Source: Elusimicrobiota bacterium
GTDB lineage: Bacteria > Elusimicrobiota > Elusimicrobia > Elusimicrobiales > Elusimicrobiaceae
Reading direction: 5' to 3'
Assembly (NCBI GenBank): GCA_023398295.1
Contig: JAEWSL010000046.1
Span: forward strand, 1 to 44,552
Length of the DNA stretch: 44,552 nt
The translations under genes and the position numbers were made by a program. The notes beneath the pieces are model-generated. The model was not told the DNA's origin, ran no database searches, and saw only the letters and a program-made list of their open reading frames with translations. Below are positions 1 through 7,090 of the stretch, in pieces (position 1 is the first letter of the stretch; each line of letters starts with the position of its first letter).

Positions 1-1256
1 ACGCTTCCGGCAACGACACCAACAGAAACGACGGCAATTGCCAGAACTTAAAAGTATGTAGAGATCAGCAAGGCAATTTGCATTGGGGCATGAGGAGTAC
101 TGACCCTACAATTGCCCGTGCAGAAAGCACGGAAGCTTCCCAGCTTACAAACGCGCCTATACAGGGTTGCGTTGAGGTCGCCGGAGAGAAGATGACCGCC
201 GAGATTAAAGCGCAGAAACCTGCCTGCGGTCAAAATCACTGCAAGCTAAACGGGCTTCCTTACGAATCTGTTCTCTACAAAGGTTTGGCTATAAGGACAA
301 AGACGCTGCCCGCTTCCCTAGAGAAATGCGAAGGTGACGTGCCTGATTGCACATTTGTCTGTTTTGACCAAAACAACATGCTCAGAAAAGGCGTGTTTAC
401 TGACGGTGAGGCGGTAGGCCCGCTCGGCGGTTTGGGCTCTTTCCAAGAGGGTGCAATAATGCCCTGCGTAAAGAAGCCCGATATTGCCGCCAACTGCGAT
501 ATGGAGTTTGCCGGGGAGTTTAAAACAGCCTCCTTTATGAAGCTGACTCCCGCAAAAGCGTCCGCTTCGTCCAAACAGGTAACCGACGTAAACGAGCTTG
601 TCCGCAGACTTAGCGACTGTATGCTCGGCGGCGGTTTTGCCAATATCAATATGGCCGTAGGAGGCCATACCGATAAACAGGGCGAAATTAAGACCGCCTG
701 GGACAGGCTTATTACGGCTGCGGCTAACAAGAACAAAATGACTAAAGAAGAGTATATGAAGAGCGGCAAATACGCAACGGACGTTGGTTCTCTGAAAGCT
801 TGGACGGCTGTGAGAGAAGGCCAAAATATGCAGCTTTCCGCGGACAGGGCTTTGTACTTAGTACAGACCGTCGCAGAGTCCCTTGCCAAAGAGGGCATTA
901 CTTCAATAGGCGTTACGTTTAACGATGACGGTTACAGTTTGTCTAAACGTTTCTCCAACACTCCTTCAGACGAAAAGTCAAGGGATATAAAAGCCGAGCT
1001 CGGCTCTTATATGGGCGCAGGCAAGCCCTTTGTCTTTGACATTACCGCTTACGGCAGCAAGCAATGCGCCTCTTACGATAAGACAAGCGGTTCTTCTCAG
1101 GCGTGCAGAAAAGTGGTCCTGAAAGTTTCTCCCGAGAATCAGCAGGCGGTCATAACCGCTATAAATAACTTCGGCAACAGCGGCGGTTGTTATACCAACC
1201 CCAACAGCGAAGTCTGCAGAAACATTAAGATGTACACGGGCGCAAACCGCACCTGA
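1..1256 (+). CDS. Cysteine-rich secreted protein with OmpA-like C-terminal region (5' partial)
   Basis: The reading frame is open to the left edge, so the N-terminus and any signal peptide lie outside the window; about 417 codons are visible, ending in TGA at 1254-1256. The first half is rich in cysteines (NCQNLKVC, PACGQNHC, DCTFVC), suggesting disulfides and therefore export. The second half resembles a stretched OmpA-like peptidoglycan-binding domain: it has GGHTD, later LSADRALYLVQTVAESLAKEG (like the usual LSxxRAxxVxxxLxxxGI), then a possible SDEKSR arginine segment. About 40 extra residues separate the HTD and the LSADRA elements, and more cysteines follow at the C-terminus (QACRK, GGCYTN, EVCRN). 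The OmpA assignment is inference from these motifs. A strong terminator follows 35 nt downstream. I do not recognise the N-terminal half. Confidence 0.75.
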   Translation, partial: ASGNDTNRNDGNCQNLKVCRDQQGNLHWGMRSTDPTIARAESTEASQLTNAPIQGCVEVAGEKMTAEIKAQKPACGQNHCKLNGLPYESVLYKGLAIRTKTLPASLEKCEGDVPDCTFVCFDQNNMLRKGVFTDGEAVGPLGGLGSFQEGAIMPCVKKPDIAANCDMEFAGEFKTASFMKLTPAKASASSKQVTDVNELVRRLSDCMLGGGFANINMAVGGHTDKQGEIKTAWDRLITAAANKNKMTKEEYMKSGKYATDVGSLKAWTAVREGQNMQLSADRALYLVQTVAESLAKEGITSIGVTFNDDGYSLSKRFSNTPSDEKSRDIKAELGSYMGAGKPFVFDITAYGSKQCASYDKTSGSSQACRKVVLKVSPENQQAVITAINNFGNSGGCYTNPNSEVCRNIKMYTGANRT

Positions 1257-1291
1257 TACATTGATAAGGGAAACTAAACGGTAATTCTAAA

Positions 1292-1320
1292 ACCCCCGCG
1301 CAAAAAGCGCGGGGGTTTTT
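1292..1320 (+). terminator. Rho-independent terminator after the OmpA-like gene
   Basis: A perfect 10-bp GC-rich stem (1292-1301 with 1307-1316), AAAAA loop, then a T run to 1320. It insulates rpsB from the upstream gene. Confidence 0.93.
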
Positions 1321-1321
1321 A

Positions 1322-1330
1322 TGGTATAAT
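1322..1330 (+). promoter_or_regulatory. Extended -10 promoter of rpsB-tsf
   Basis: TGGTATAAT is a consensus extended -10 placed just after the upstream terminator. No convincing -35 is present, as expected for an extended -10 promoter. The predicted start, near 1337, gives rpsB a leader of about 134 nt. Confidence 0.7.
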
Positions 1331-1346
1331 ATATACAAGTAAGTAC

Positions 1347-1440
1347 GGCAGAGGGCGCAATAAATCCGTAAATCAAATGCCCGAAACCCGAACGCTGCGG
1401 CAGTTTGCATTTTAAGGGCATCCTCTGTCCAAATTTACGT
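1347..1440 (+). promoter_or_regulatory. Structured rpsB leader, possible S2 autoregulatory element
   Basis: Three helices can be drawn in the 5' UTR. Helix A is 1348-1354 with 1422-1428 (one G-U pair). Helix B is 1377-1382 with 1416-1421 and shares a continuous 3' strand with A. Helix C is 1367-1373 with 1433-1439 (7 bp). C crosses A, so all three together make a pseudoknot just upstream of the ribosome binding site at 1455-1460. Ribosomal protein S2 represses its own mRNA through a leader in some bacteria. Whether this is an equivalent is inference, since short helices arise by chance. Confidence 0.4.
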
Positions 1441-1470
1441 AAACGCCGCCAACTAAGGAGAAATATATCA

Positions 1471-2481
1471 ATGAGCAATATCTCAATGAAGTCAATGCTT
1501 GAGGCGGGCGTGCATTTCGGCCATCAAACCTCAAGGTGGAATCCGAAGATGAGCAAATTTATTTTCGGCGAAAGAAACGGCGTTCACATCTTAGATTTGC
1601 AGAAGACCGCCAAAGAACTAAAGAAAGCCTGCGCGTATATCAAAGAAGAAGCAAAAAAAGGCGCGAAGTTTTTATTTGTAGGCACAAAAAAACAGGCTCA
1701 GGAAGCTATTAAGATTGAAGCGCAAAGGGCAAACTGCCCCTGCATTCACGAAAAGTGGCTGGGCGGGCTTTTAACCAATTTTGCCACCGTGCGCAAATCG
1801 GTGGAAAGAATGGCCGAACTTGAAAAGTGGGAAGCCGAAGGCGTCCTAAAAGCTATTTCAAAGAAAGAGTCTTCAAGGCTTACAAAAGAAATGAACCGCC
1901 TTAGAAAACTTCTTGACGGCATTAAAGATATGAAGAGTCTTCCCGATATTATTTTTGTCATTGATCCCGTTGACACCCAGGGCGCCGTTAAAGAGGCCAT
2001 TGCCTTAAACATTCCGGTAATTGCCGTCTGCGACACCAACGCCGATCCGGATTTAATTACGATGCCTATCCCGGGCAATGATGACGCCGCGCGCTCCATA
2101 AAGCTCTTTTGCTCCGCCGTGGCCGACAGTATTATTGAAGGCAGAAACGAGGCCAACGGCCTTACGCCCGAGGCGCTTGCCGCAGCCGCGGCTCCCGCCG
2201 AGGAAAAGAAAGAAGAAAAGCCTGTTGAAAACACTATACTTGCCGACGCTTTAAGAAAAGCTGTTTCCGAAAACGGGCAGGAACAGCAGCAAAGCGCCCC
2301 CGAAGAAAAAGAAGAGGCGCAGGAAACAGTTTCCAAAGAAGAATCTAAAGAAGGCGACGAGGAAATTGAGGAAGAAGAAGAAAAACTGCACAGCAGGGAA
2401 GAAAAAAAGGCTAAAAAAGCCATTGTCGCCAAGACGGCAAAAACCGCGGTCAAAAAAACCGTGAAAACAAAAACCGTTTAG
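1471..2481 (+). CDS. rpsB: 30S ribosomal protein S2 with long charged C-terminal tail
   Basis: S2 is a structural protein of the small subunit needed for S1 assembly. The start is ATG 1471 (MSNISMKSMLEAGVHFGHQ), placed by an AAGGAG site at 1455-1460; an in-frame upstream start at 1405 would add sequence absent from the family. Family hallmarks are GVHFGHQTSRWNPKM, LFVGTKKQAQEA, WLGGLLTNFATV and DPVDTQGAVKEA. The protein is 336 residues, whereas S2 is usually about 240-260. From about residue 230 an Ala/Glu/Lys-rich tail of roughly 100 residues follows, passing from an acidic patch (EEIEEEEE) to a basic AK-rich end. It is the first gene of an operon with tsf, with about 95 nt containing a stem-loop between them. 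Confidence 0.97.
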   Translation: MSNISMKSMLEAGVHFGHQTSRWNPKMSKFIFGERNGVHILDLQKTAKELKKACAYIKEEAKKGAKFLFVGTKKQAQEAIKIEAQRANCPCIHEKWLGGLLTNFATVRKSVERMAELEKWEAEGVLKAISKKESSRLTKEMNRLRKLLDGIKDMKSLPDIIFVIDPVDTQGAVKEAIALNIPVIAVCDTNADPDLITMPIPGNDDAARSIKLFCSAVADSIIEGRNEANGLTPEALAAAAAPAEEKKEEKPVENTILADALRKAVSENGQEQQQSAPEEKEEAQETVSKEESKEGDEEIEEEEEKLHSREEKKAKKAIVAKTAKTAVKKTVKTKTV

Positions 2482-2490
2482 TTTTACAGG

Positions 2491-2518
2491 CAACCCCCGT
2501 TCTAGCGGGCGGGGGTTG
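2491..2518 (+). other. Stem-loop between rpsB and tsf without a U tract
   Basis: An 8-bp stem (2491-2498 with 2511-2518) around a 12-nt loop lies in the rpsB-tsf spacer. There is no T run after it, so it is unlikely to be an efficient intrinsic terminator. It may act as an mRNA processing or stability element, setting different levels of S2 and EF-Ts; that role is inference. Confidence 0.5.
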
Positions 2519-2576
2519 CAAAGATTAACGCGGTTTTTGGCAGGGAAAATATTTAAGTAAGGAGATACTTTTTAAT

Positions 2577-3413
2577 ATGGCCACTTTGGAACAAATAAAA
2601 ACTTTAAGGGAAAAGACGGGGGCCGGTTTGGGCGCATGCAAAGCCGCTTTGCTTGAGAGCAAAGACGATCTTGAGGCGGCAATAGTTTATCTGCGCAAGA
2701 AAGGTCTTGCCGATATGGCAAAACGCGCTGGCAGGGAAACTAAGGAAGGCCGCACGGCGGTAAAGATTTCTGCCGACGGTAAAACTTATGTTATGGCTTC
2801 TTTAGGCTGCGAAACGGACTTTGTGGCAAAAACGCCCGATTTTACCAATCTTGCCCTAGCCATAGCCGATTATATGCTTGCAAACCCGACGGTAAGCGAT
2901 TTTACCGCCGATGAAACTCTTGGCGCTATGATAAAAGAACATGCCCCCAAGTTTGGGGAAAATGTTTCTTTTACAAAAGCCGTCTGCTGGCAGGTTTCTG
3001 GCGATAATGTGATAAATTATTATCTGCATTCCGATAACAGGAAATCCGCTTTGGTGGAACTTTCCTGCGGCGCGTGCGACGACGCCAAAAAAGCGGAAGT
3101 CGCTTCTTTGGCGCGCGAAATTGCCATGCAGTCCGTCGGCATGGTGGCGCAGTATCTGCGGGAAGAAGACGTGCCCGCCGACGTAATTGAGAAAGAAAAA
3201 GATATTGCTGTTACCCAGGCCAAAAACGAAGGCAAACCCGAAGCCGCGATAGAAAAAATGATTCCCGGCAGGCTAAAAAAATTCTTCAAAGACGTCTGCC
3301 TTTTGGACCAGCCCTGCATCAAAGACAATAAAATTGACGTTAAAACTTTTATTGAACAGAAAGGCAAAGAGCTTGGCTTAACGATTAAAGTGGAAAGATT
3401 TGTACGCTTTTAA
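2577..3413 (+). CDS. tsf: Translation elongation factor Ts
   Basis: EF-Ts exchanges GDP for GTP on EF-Tu in the cytoplasm. The N-terminal UBA-like segment ATLEQIKTLREKTGAGLGACKAAL and the core motif ETDFVAKTPDFTNLA are diagnostic, and the length (278 residues) is normal. The ATG at 2577 is preceded by AAGGAG at 2559-2564 with a 12-nt spacer. It follows rpsB in the order conserved across bacteria and ends at a bidirectional terminator. Confidence 0.97.
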   Translation: MATLEQIKTLREKTGAGLGACKAALLESKDDLEAAIVYLRKKGLADMAKRAGRETKEGRTAVKISADGKTYVMASLGCETDFVAKTPDFTNLALAIADYMLANPTVSDFTADETLGAMIKEHAPKFGENVSFTKAVCWQVSGDNVINYYLHSDNRKSALVELSCGACDDAKKAEVASLAREIAMQSVGMVAQYLREEDVPADVIEKEKDIAVTQAKNEGKPEAAIEKMIPGRLKKFFKDVCLLDQPCIKDNKIDVKTFIEQKGKELGLTIKVERFVRF

Positions 3414-3431
3414 TCTTTCTTAAAAACAAAT

Positions 3432-3463
3432 AAAACGGCGCGCTTAAAAAAGCGCGCCGTTTT
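3432..3463. terminator. Bidirectional terminator between tsf and the OmpA lipoprotein gene
   Basis: A 13-bp stem (3432-3444 with 3451-3463) is flanked by A runs on the left and T runs on the right. It can stop tsf transcripts on the plus strand and the convergent lipoprotein transcript on the minus strand. Confidence 0.92.
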
Positions 3464-3485
3464 TGTTTATAGACAAATAAAAAGC

Positions 3486-4022
3486 TTAAAACACGGTGGC
3501 CCAGTCGCGGGTTGTCAAAATGAATTTAATTCTTCTGTTGCAGGCGCGGCCGTCGGGGGAATCATCTTTTACCAAAGGCATCCTTTTGCCGTGCCCGTAA
3601 GTTTTTATAGAGTCGGAATAAACGTCCCTGCTTATCAGATAACTTTTTACGGCGTTGGCGCGCGCGGCGGAAAGCCAGTCGTTATACTCATCGGAACCGA
3701 CTTCGTCGGTATGTCCTTCAACTATAAGTTTATAACTGCGGTTGCTTTTCATAATTGAAGCCAGCTTATCAAGCGTGTCGTAAGAAGAGGGCACAAGAAC
3801 AATGCTGTCAAACTCAAAATTAACGCTGGGTATTTTGCCGCTTTCGCGCATTTCGTCTGCGCTTTGGGAGGCTAATCTCTGCTCGTCTGCCCGCATATAG
3901 CAAATGCCGCTTAAGGTAAACAAATCGTTTTCTTTATCATAATAAGGCTTTTTTTCTCTTGGCGTATAACAAGCCCCCAAAAGCAAGACGCATACAAGCA
4001 AAAAGTAGGTTGCGGGTTTCAT
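3486..4022 (-). CDS. OmpA/Pal-family peptidoglycan-associated lipoprotein
   Basis: 178 residues. A lipoprotein signal peptide ends in LLGAC (lipidated Cys18), so the protein is tethered to a membrane, probably the outer one. The C-terminal half is a canonical OmpA-like domain: NFEFDS, LIVEGHTDEVGSDEYN, LSAARANAVKSYL and the arginine-bearing RACNRRIKF, with the aspartate and arginine that bind diaminopimelate in the family intact. The start is fixed by a GGAGGA site directly upstream. It is Pal-like in architecture, but no tolB or other tol genes are nearby, so I do not assign the symbol. Its own promoter is at 4083-4091. Confidence 0.9.
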   Translation of the reverse strand: MKPATYFLLVCVLLLGACYTPREKKPYYDKENDLFTLSGICYMRADEQRLASQSADEMRESGKIPSVNFEFDSIVLVPSSYDTLDKLASIMKSNRSYKLIVEGHTDEVGSDEYNDWLSAARANAVKSYLISRDVYSDSIKTYGHGKRMPLVKDDSPDGRACNRRIKFILTTRDWATVF

Positions 4023-4082
4023 AAAAAAACTCCTCCGTTAAGCGGCGTTTAAGAAAATGCAAAATACAAAATAATCAAAAAT

Positions 4083-4091
4083 ATTATAGCA
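4083..4091 (-). promoter_or_regulatory. Extended -10 promoter of the OmpA/Pal lipoprotein gene
   Basis: On the minus strand the sequence is TGCTATAAT, about 60 nt before the start codon, with a clear Shine-Dalgarno in the leader. No good -35 is seen. Confidence 0.6.
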
Positions 4092-4319
4092 AAAATCGGT
4101 ATTATATGCCTAAAAGCTTCATCAAAAGGCCTTTTGTGGATAACTCGCCGCGGCCCGAGCTGTTTTTATTTTGCCGCGCGCCTATGTTTTAAGCCAAAAC
4201 TCAGAAGAGAAACGACTGCTTTCCCGACGTCAAAAACAGGCTTAAAATACGGCGTCCCCAAAAAGGGAAAATTGTGGATAGTTATCCCAAAACGTCCTTT
4301 TTTAGGGCTTAATTTGGCC
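4092..4319. other. Intergenic region with a DnaA-box-like site and a degenerate second one
   Basis: I find no convincing gene in this spacer between two minus-strand genes. It holds one exact TGTGGATAA (4135-4143, complement TTATCCACA) and a one-mismatch TGTGGATAG (4273-4281) followed at once by TTATCCC. The region left of these is AT-rich. A plus-strand reading frame from 4134 has no ribosome binding site and runs into the next gene's 3' end, so I treat it as spurious. Confidence 0.4.
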
Positions 4320-5498
4320 TTATTTGACAATTTCTACATAACTGCCCACACCCAAACCAAGCGGCGTAAGAGGCGTTATTTTTACTTTGCCTTTTTCCGC
4401 GCCGGATATAACGGATATAAGGGCGTTTTCAAAATCCCAGCTTAAGTAAGGCGGGGCGAATTTAAGTTCTTGCGGAACGTAATTGATAATATAACCGTCG
4501 GCCAGCATTATGTTAAGCCAATAATTAAATGGAGAGTTTTTGCTTAAAGAAATTTCTTTTGCATCAATGTAAGCGTTTGCCTGCTTAAAGGCGCGAGCGT
4601 TTTTATCAAACAATAAATCAAAATTTATCCACGCCCAAAAGGAAGAATAATCATAATTTCCGTTTTGCTGCGCGGGCTTTTGTTCTTGCGCGTTTTCTTT
4701 TGTCTGCGGCGCGCTGGGCGCGCTGTTAAAGACATAGGCAAAATTCTGCGGGCAGCTTAGGCCGCCGTCTTCAAAAGCTTTTTGCAGACGCGTTATATTT
4801 TCTATATTACCCGAGGCCCAGACAAAGATATCTTTCTTAAGAGAGGCAAACTGCGGCAGGGCGGCGGAGTTATCAAAAAGCAGGGCATAATTCCCGAAAT
4901 AATTTGAAAGCGTTTCTATGCTTGCCAGGATATTTGCGGCAATATCGCCGCCGGCGGCAACGGCGCGGTTTGCGGGCAGGTCGTCTGCGCGGTAATTTGT
5001 TTCAAAATAGGGCAAAATTTCTTCATATAGAAATTTTGCAAGCCCTTCGGTTTTTGTGCCGGCGCTCAGTCTTATGGTTACTACAAGCATAGTTTGCTTT
5101 TCTTTGGGCAGTATATTTGCAAGCTGTTTTTTATCCATATTTACGCCGCTTATTATGTAAAGCGCGGGATATTTTTTTAGATTATCCTGATAGCCTTCGG
5201 GAAAAATCACGGTGATTTTAGCTTCGCTCTTTAGCGCGCGCGCGGGAAATGCGGTGATTGCTTCCTCCCCGTCTTTTACAAAGATGCGCATATCGTCAAG
5301 CTCGGGCTTTTTTGCGCGCGCGGCTTTTTTGCGCGAGGGCTTTTGCAATTTACTTTTTTTGACGGCGGTCTTTTTTGCGTTTTTAACGGCGGAAGCGTTT
5401 TGCTCCGCGCCAGCGTTTTGGCTTTGCGCGCTTAAGCGCGGCGCGCAAAGGGGGAAGAGAAATAAAGATACGGCTGTTATTAAGATAAATTTTTTCAT
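4320..5498 (-). CDS. Secreted esterase-fold (alpha/beta hydrolase) protein lacking the catalytic serine
   Basis: 392 residues with a signal peptide (cleavage likely after RLSA), a lysine-rich linker (KKTAVKKSKLQK and following) and a domain resembling the esterase-D/enterochelin esterase family: ITVIFPEGYQDNLKKYPALYIISG near 95-120, a YFETNYR segment, then RAVAAGGDIAANIL. In active members this last segment reads RAIAGxSMGG. Here the nucleophile serine is glycine and the GxSxG elbow is lost, so it is probably not a hydrolase and may be a binding or structural pseudoenzyme. There is no Shine-Dalgarno; a -10 hexamer ends 6 nt before the ATG, implying a leaderless mRNA. Fold assignment is inference from motifs. 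Confidence 0.75.
   Translation of the reverse strand: MKKFILITAVSLFLFPLCAPRLSAQSQNAGAEQNASAVKNAKKTAVKKSKLQKPSRKKAARAKKPELDDMRIFVKDGEEAITAFPARALKSEAKITVIFPEGYQDNLKKYPALYIISGVNMDKKQLANILPKEKQTMLVVTIRLSAGTKTEGLAKFLYEEILPYFETNYRADDLPANRAVAAGGDIAANILASIETLSNYFGNYALLFDNSAALPQFASLKKDIFVWASGNIENITRLQKAFEDGGLSCPQNFAYVFNSAPSAPQTKENAQEQKPAQQNGNYDYSSFWAWINFDLLFDKNARAFKQANAYIDAKEISLSKNSPFNYWLNIMLADGYIINYVPQELKFAPPYLSWDFENALISVISGAEKGKVKITPLTPLGLGVGSYVEIVK
5421..5446 (-). repeat. 26-nt inverted repeat, copy within the signal-peptide region of the esterase-fold gene
   Basis: The minus-strand sequence of this interval is identical over 26 nt to the plus-strand sequence at 5530-5555. It is itself built around GCGCGCTTAAGCGCG. 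This copy is translated in the esterase-fold gene (its C-A-P-R-L-S-A-Q segment). Confidence 0.8.
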
Positions 5499-5504
5499 AA
5501 AAGT

Positions 5505-5513
5505 ATTCTAGCA
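5505..5513 (-). promoter_or_regulatory. Extended -10 element 6 nt before the ATG (leaderless start)
   Basis: TGCTAGAAT followed by ACTTTT and the ATG at 5498. A start point 6-7 nt after the -10 would fall on or beside the A of the start codon. No Shine-Dalgarno is present. Confidence 0.6.
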
Positions 5514-5529
5514 TATAACACACACAGGC

Positions 5530-5555
5530 GCGCGCCGCGCTTAAGCGCGCAAAGC
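5530..5555 (+). repeat. 26-nt inverted repeat, intergenic copy
   Basis: Exact inverted copy of 5421-5446. It lies in the short spacer between the helical-repeat gene and the esterase-fold gene, upstream of the latter's promoter. The central palindrome could also form a hairpin in the 3' end of the upstream transcript. Confidence 0.8.
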
Positions 5556-5585
5556 GCAAAAGCCTGCGGAAAAAAGCGTCAAAAT

Positions 5586-6749
5586 TTAGTTAAGCAGGTT
5601 GTATAATTCTTTGGAAGCGGCTTCAAAGTAGGGGGTAAAAGCGTCGTCTTTATTTGAGTTTTCGGCTTTACCCAAGGGGCCTATTAACTGCAAAAGTTTT
5701 TGTTTTTCAAAGGCGGGGTTTTCGTATCCGCCCTGGTTGCCTTTAAGCAGCCCCGCGACGGAGCTTATTACGCGCGCGGCGTTTGCTTTTTGATTGGCGC
5801 TGCCCTGTTTAAGGCAGTCCTCAATATATTTGAAGCTGGGGTTGCCTAAAAAGGCGTAGGCCATGACTGCTATGGTGGCGGCGTTTGAGGAGGGTTCTTT
5901 CTTTAAGGATTTTTCAAGCAAAGGCTGCATTTGCTCATAATTTTTTGAGAGGGCAAAAGCCGCCGCGGAAATTGTGGGGGTGTCGTTATACTGCTGCGGC
6001 ATTTTGGACAAAGCCTCCAAAACGTTTTTATTTTTAAGGTCGGCGGCCCATTCTATGGCGCTTAAGCGGCGGACGGGCAGCGGGCTTAGGAAAGCTTCTT
6101 TAAGATGCTTAAAAAGCGTTTTTTGATTTGTATCGGTCGCTATAAAAGCGCGCAACGCAAAAGGTTTATTAAAACCGTAGAGGGTTATCACTGCGTCAAG
6201 ATATTTATCCTGCATTTTAGGTATAAGCAGGTTGTAGGACGCGCTTGCGTAGGCTTTAAGGATTTCGTCATCGGCGTTTAGGGCGGGCACAAGATAGTCG
6301 CTGTAAGAACTGTCAACTAAGCCGAAATCGGCCAGAGCGATAGCGGCAAGTATTTTTTTATATTCCTGCGTTTGTTGGGTAAGAGCGGACAGCAAAATAT
6401 TTTGCTGCTGCCGGGTTACTGCCGCGGCTCCGTCCATAATGGTGCTAATTGCGGTAAAAGCGTTTTGCGGGTTTGTCGTTGAGGAGAATATGGTAAAAAG
6501 CTCCTGCTGGACGGCGGGCACTTCTTTTGCTTTTCTTATGGAGGAAGCTTCTTTTTCAAAATCTTTTAACTCGCCTTTTGCCCAGTTATTTTTTATGCAT
6601 TGCGTTATTTGATTTACGCTTTCTTCGTCTGATATTTTTTGTTCGTAGGCTTTTTGGTTCGCCTCGTCTTTGAAGCACGGGGCGCAAAGCGCGGGCGCGG
6701 CCAAGGCTGCGGTTAAGGAGAAAATTAAAAAGCGGCGAAATATTTTCAT
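5586..6749 (-). CDS. Exported helical-repeat (HEAT-like) protein of unknown function
   Basis: 387 residues from the ATG at 6749, chosen because MKIFRRFLIFSLTAALAAPALC is a standard signal peptide; an in-frame ATG at 6797 would bury it 16 residues inside. The mature part is almost all helical with regularly spaced Ala/Leu-rich segments (ILKAYASASYNLL, TISAAAFALSKNY, ANAARVISSVAGLL), typical of HEAT/armadillo-type solenoids, so a protein-protein scaffold in the periplasm is plausible. No catalytic motif is seen. A -10 TATAAT ends 6 nt before this ATG and there is no Shine-Dalgarno. It is followed after about 90 nt by the esterase-fold gene, which has its own promoter. Confidence 0.8.
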   Translation of the reverse strand: MKIFRRFLIFSLTAALAAPALCAPCFKDEANQKAYEQKISDEESVNQITQCIKNNWAKGELKDFEKEASSIRKAKEVPAVQQELFTIFSSTTNPQNAFTAISTIMDGAAAVTRQQQNILLSALTQQTQEYKKILAAIALADFGLVDSSYSDYLVPALNADDEILKAYASASYNLLIPKMQDKYLDAVITLYGFNKPFALRAFIATDTNQKTLFKHLKEAFLSPLPVRRLSAIEWAADLKNKNVLEALSKMPQQYNDTPTISAAAFALSKNYEQMQPLLEKSLKKEPSSNAATIAVMAYAFLGNPSFKYIEDCLKQGSANQKANAARVISSVAGLLKGNQGGYENPAFEKQKLLQLIGPLGKAENSNKDDAFTPYFEAASKELYNLLN

Positions 6750-6755
6750 AGTTAA

Positions 6756-6784
6756 ATTATAGCATTGTACAAGTTTTTTGAGAA
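6756..6784 (-). promoter_or_regulatory. Promoter of the helical-repeat gene, leaderless
   Basis: On the minus strand: TTCTCA (-35, 6779-6784), 17-nt spacer, TATAAT (6756-6761) with an extended TGC before it, then TTAACT and the ATG. The predicted start coincides with the start codon. Confidence 0.65.
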
Positions 6785-6803
6785 AAGTTTTTTGCATAAA
6801 AAA

Positions 6804-6824
6804 ATCCCCCCTGAGCGGGGGGAT
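6804..6824 (-). terminator. Rho-independent terminator of the short minus-strand unit
   Basis: An 8-bp stem (6804-6811 with 6817-6824, six G-C pairs) with loop TGAGC, followed on the minus strand by seven T. It lies just upstream of the promoter at 6756-6784, so it must end a separate transcript coming from the right. Confidence 0.9.
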
Positions 6825-6907
6825 ATTGGGGGAGGGAGGTATAGGATAAAAGTTTTTTTATCTTTCCGAAGGCTTTTTAAGCTTCGGGGTAGTCCTTTCC
6901 TAAGATT

Positions 6908-7090
6908 TTATCTTGCGGAAAGGCTGTATAGAATTCTTTTGAGCGGAACGGGTTTTGATATGGGGGCTTTATGCTCCCGCATATAAAACGCGTTTTTGCC
7001 TTGCTCGCATAACATTACTAGTTTGACGTTTCCCAGCGATAAAAGAAATTTCAAGTTTGGTTTCATAAGTTTGCATTCCTCGTTTTTCAT
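6908..7090 (-). CDS. Possible small protein (60 residues), or non-coding transcript in the same place
   Basis: Reading from ATG 7088-7090 gives a 60-residue basic peptide starting MKNEECKLMKPNLKFLL. A second in-frame ATG eight codons on (MKPNLKFLLSLGNVKL) has GAGGAA about 11 nt upstream. On the minus strand TATACT (7099-7104) sits 8 nt before the first ATG, and a strong terminator lies at 6804-6824 after a second hairpin (6866-6871 with 6882-6887). The unit is therefore well delimited, about 290 nt. I recognise neither the peptide nor an RNA family. It could be a small protein gene, an sRNA, or both. Confidence 0.35.
   Translation of the reverse strand: MKNEECKLMKPNLKFLLSLGNVKLVMLCEQGKNAFYMREHKAPISKPVPLKRILYSLSAR

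Noticed and set aside
275..898. 207-codon open frame on the minus strand opposite the first gene
   Set aside because: Lies fully antisense to a well-supported coding region, has no ribosome site, and gives a Ser/Leu-rich product typical of antisense shadow frames.
1746..2453. 235-codon minus-strand frame opposite rpsB
   Set aside because: Product is Ser/Phe-rich low complexity arising from the Glu/Lys codons of the S2 tail; no start signals.
4083..4319. Chromosomal origin of replication
   Set aside because: Only two box-like sites, no dnaA/dnaN/gidA genes, and the flanking highly expressed rpsB-tsf points toward the site, opposite to the usual orientation.
4134..4445. 103-codon plus-strand frame in the 4.1-4.4 kb spacer
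   Set aside because: TTG start with no Shine-Dalgarno, overlaps the 3' end of the esterase-fold gene, and the product looks random.
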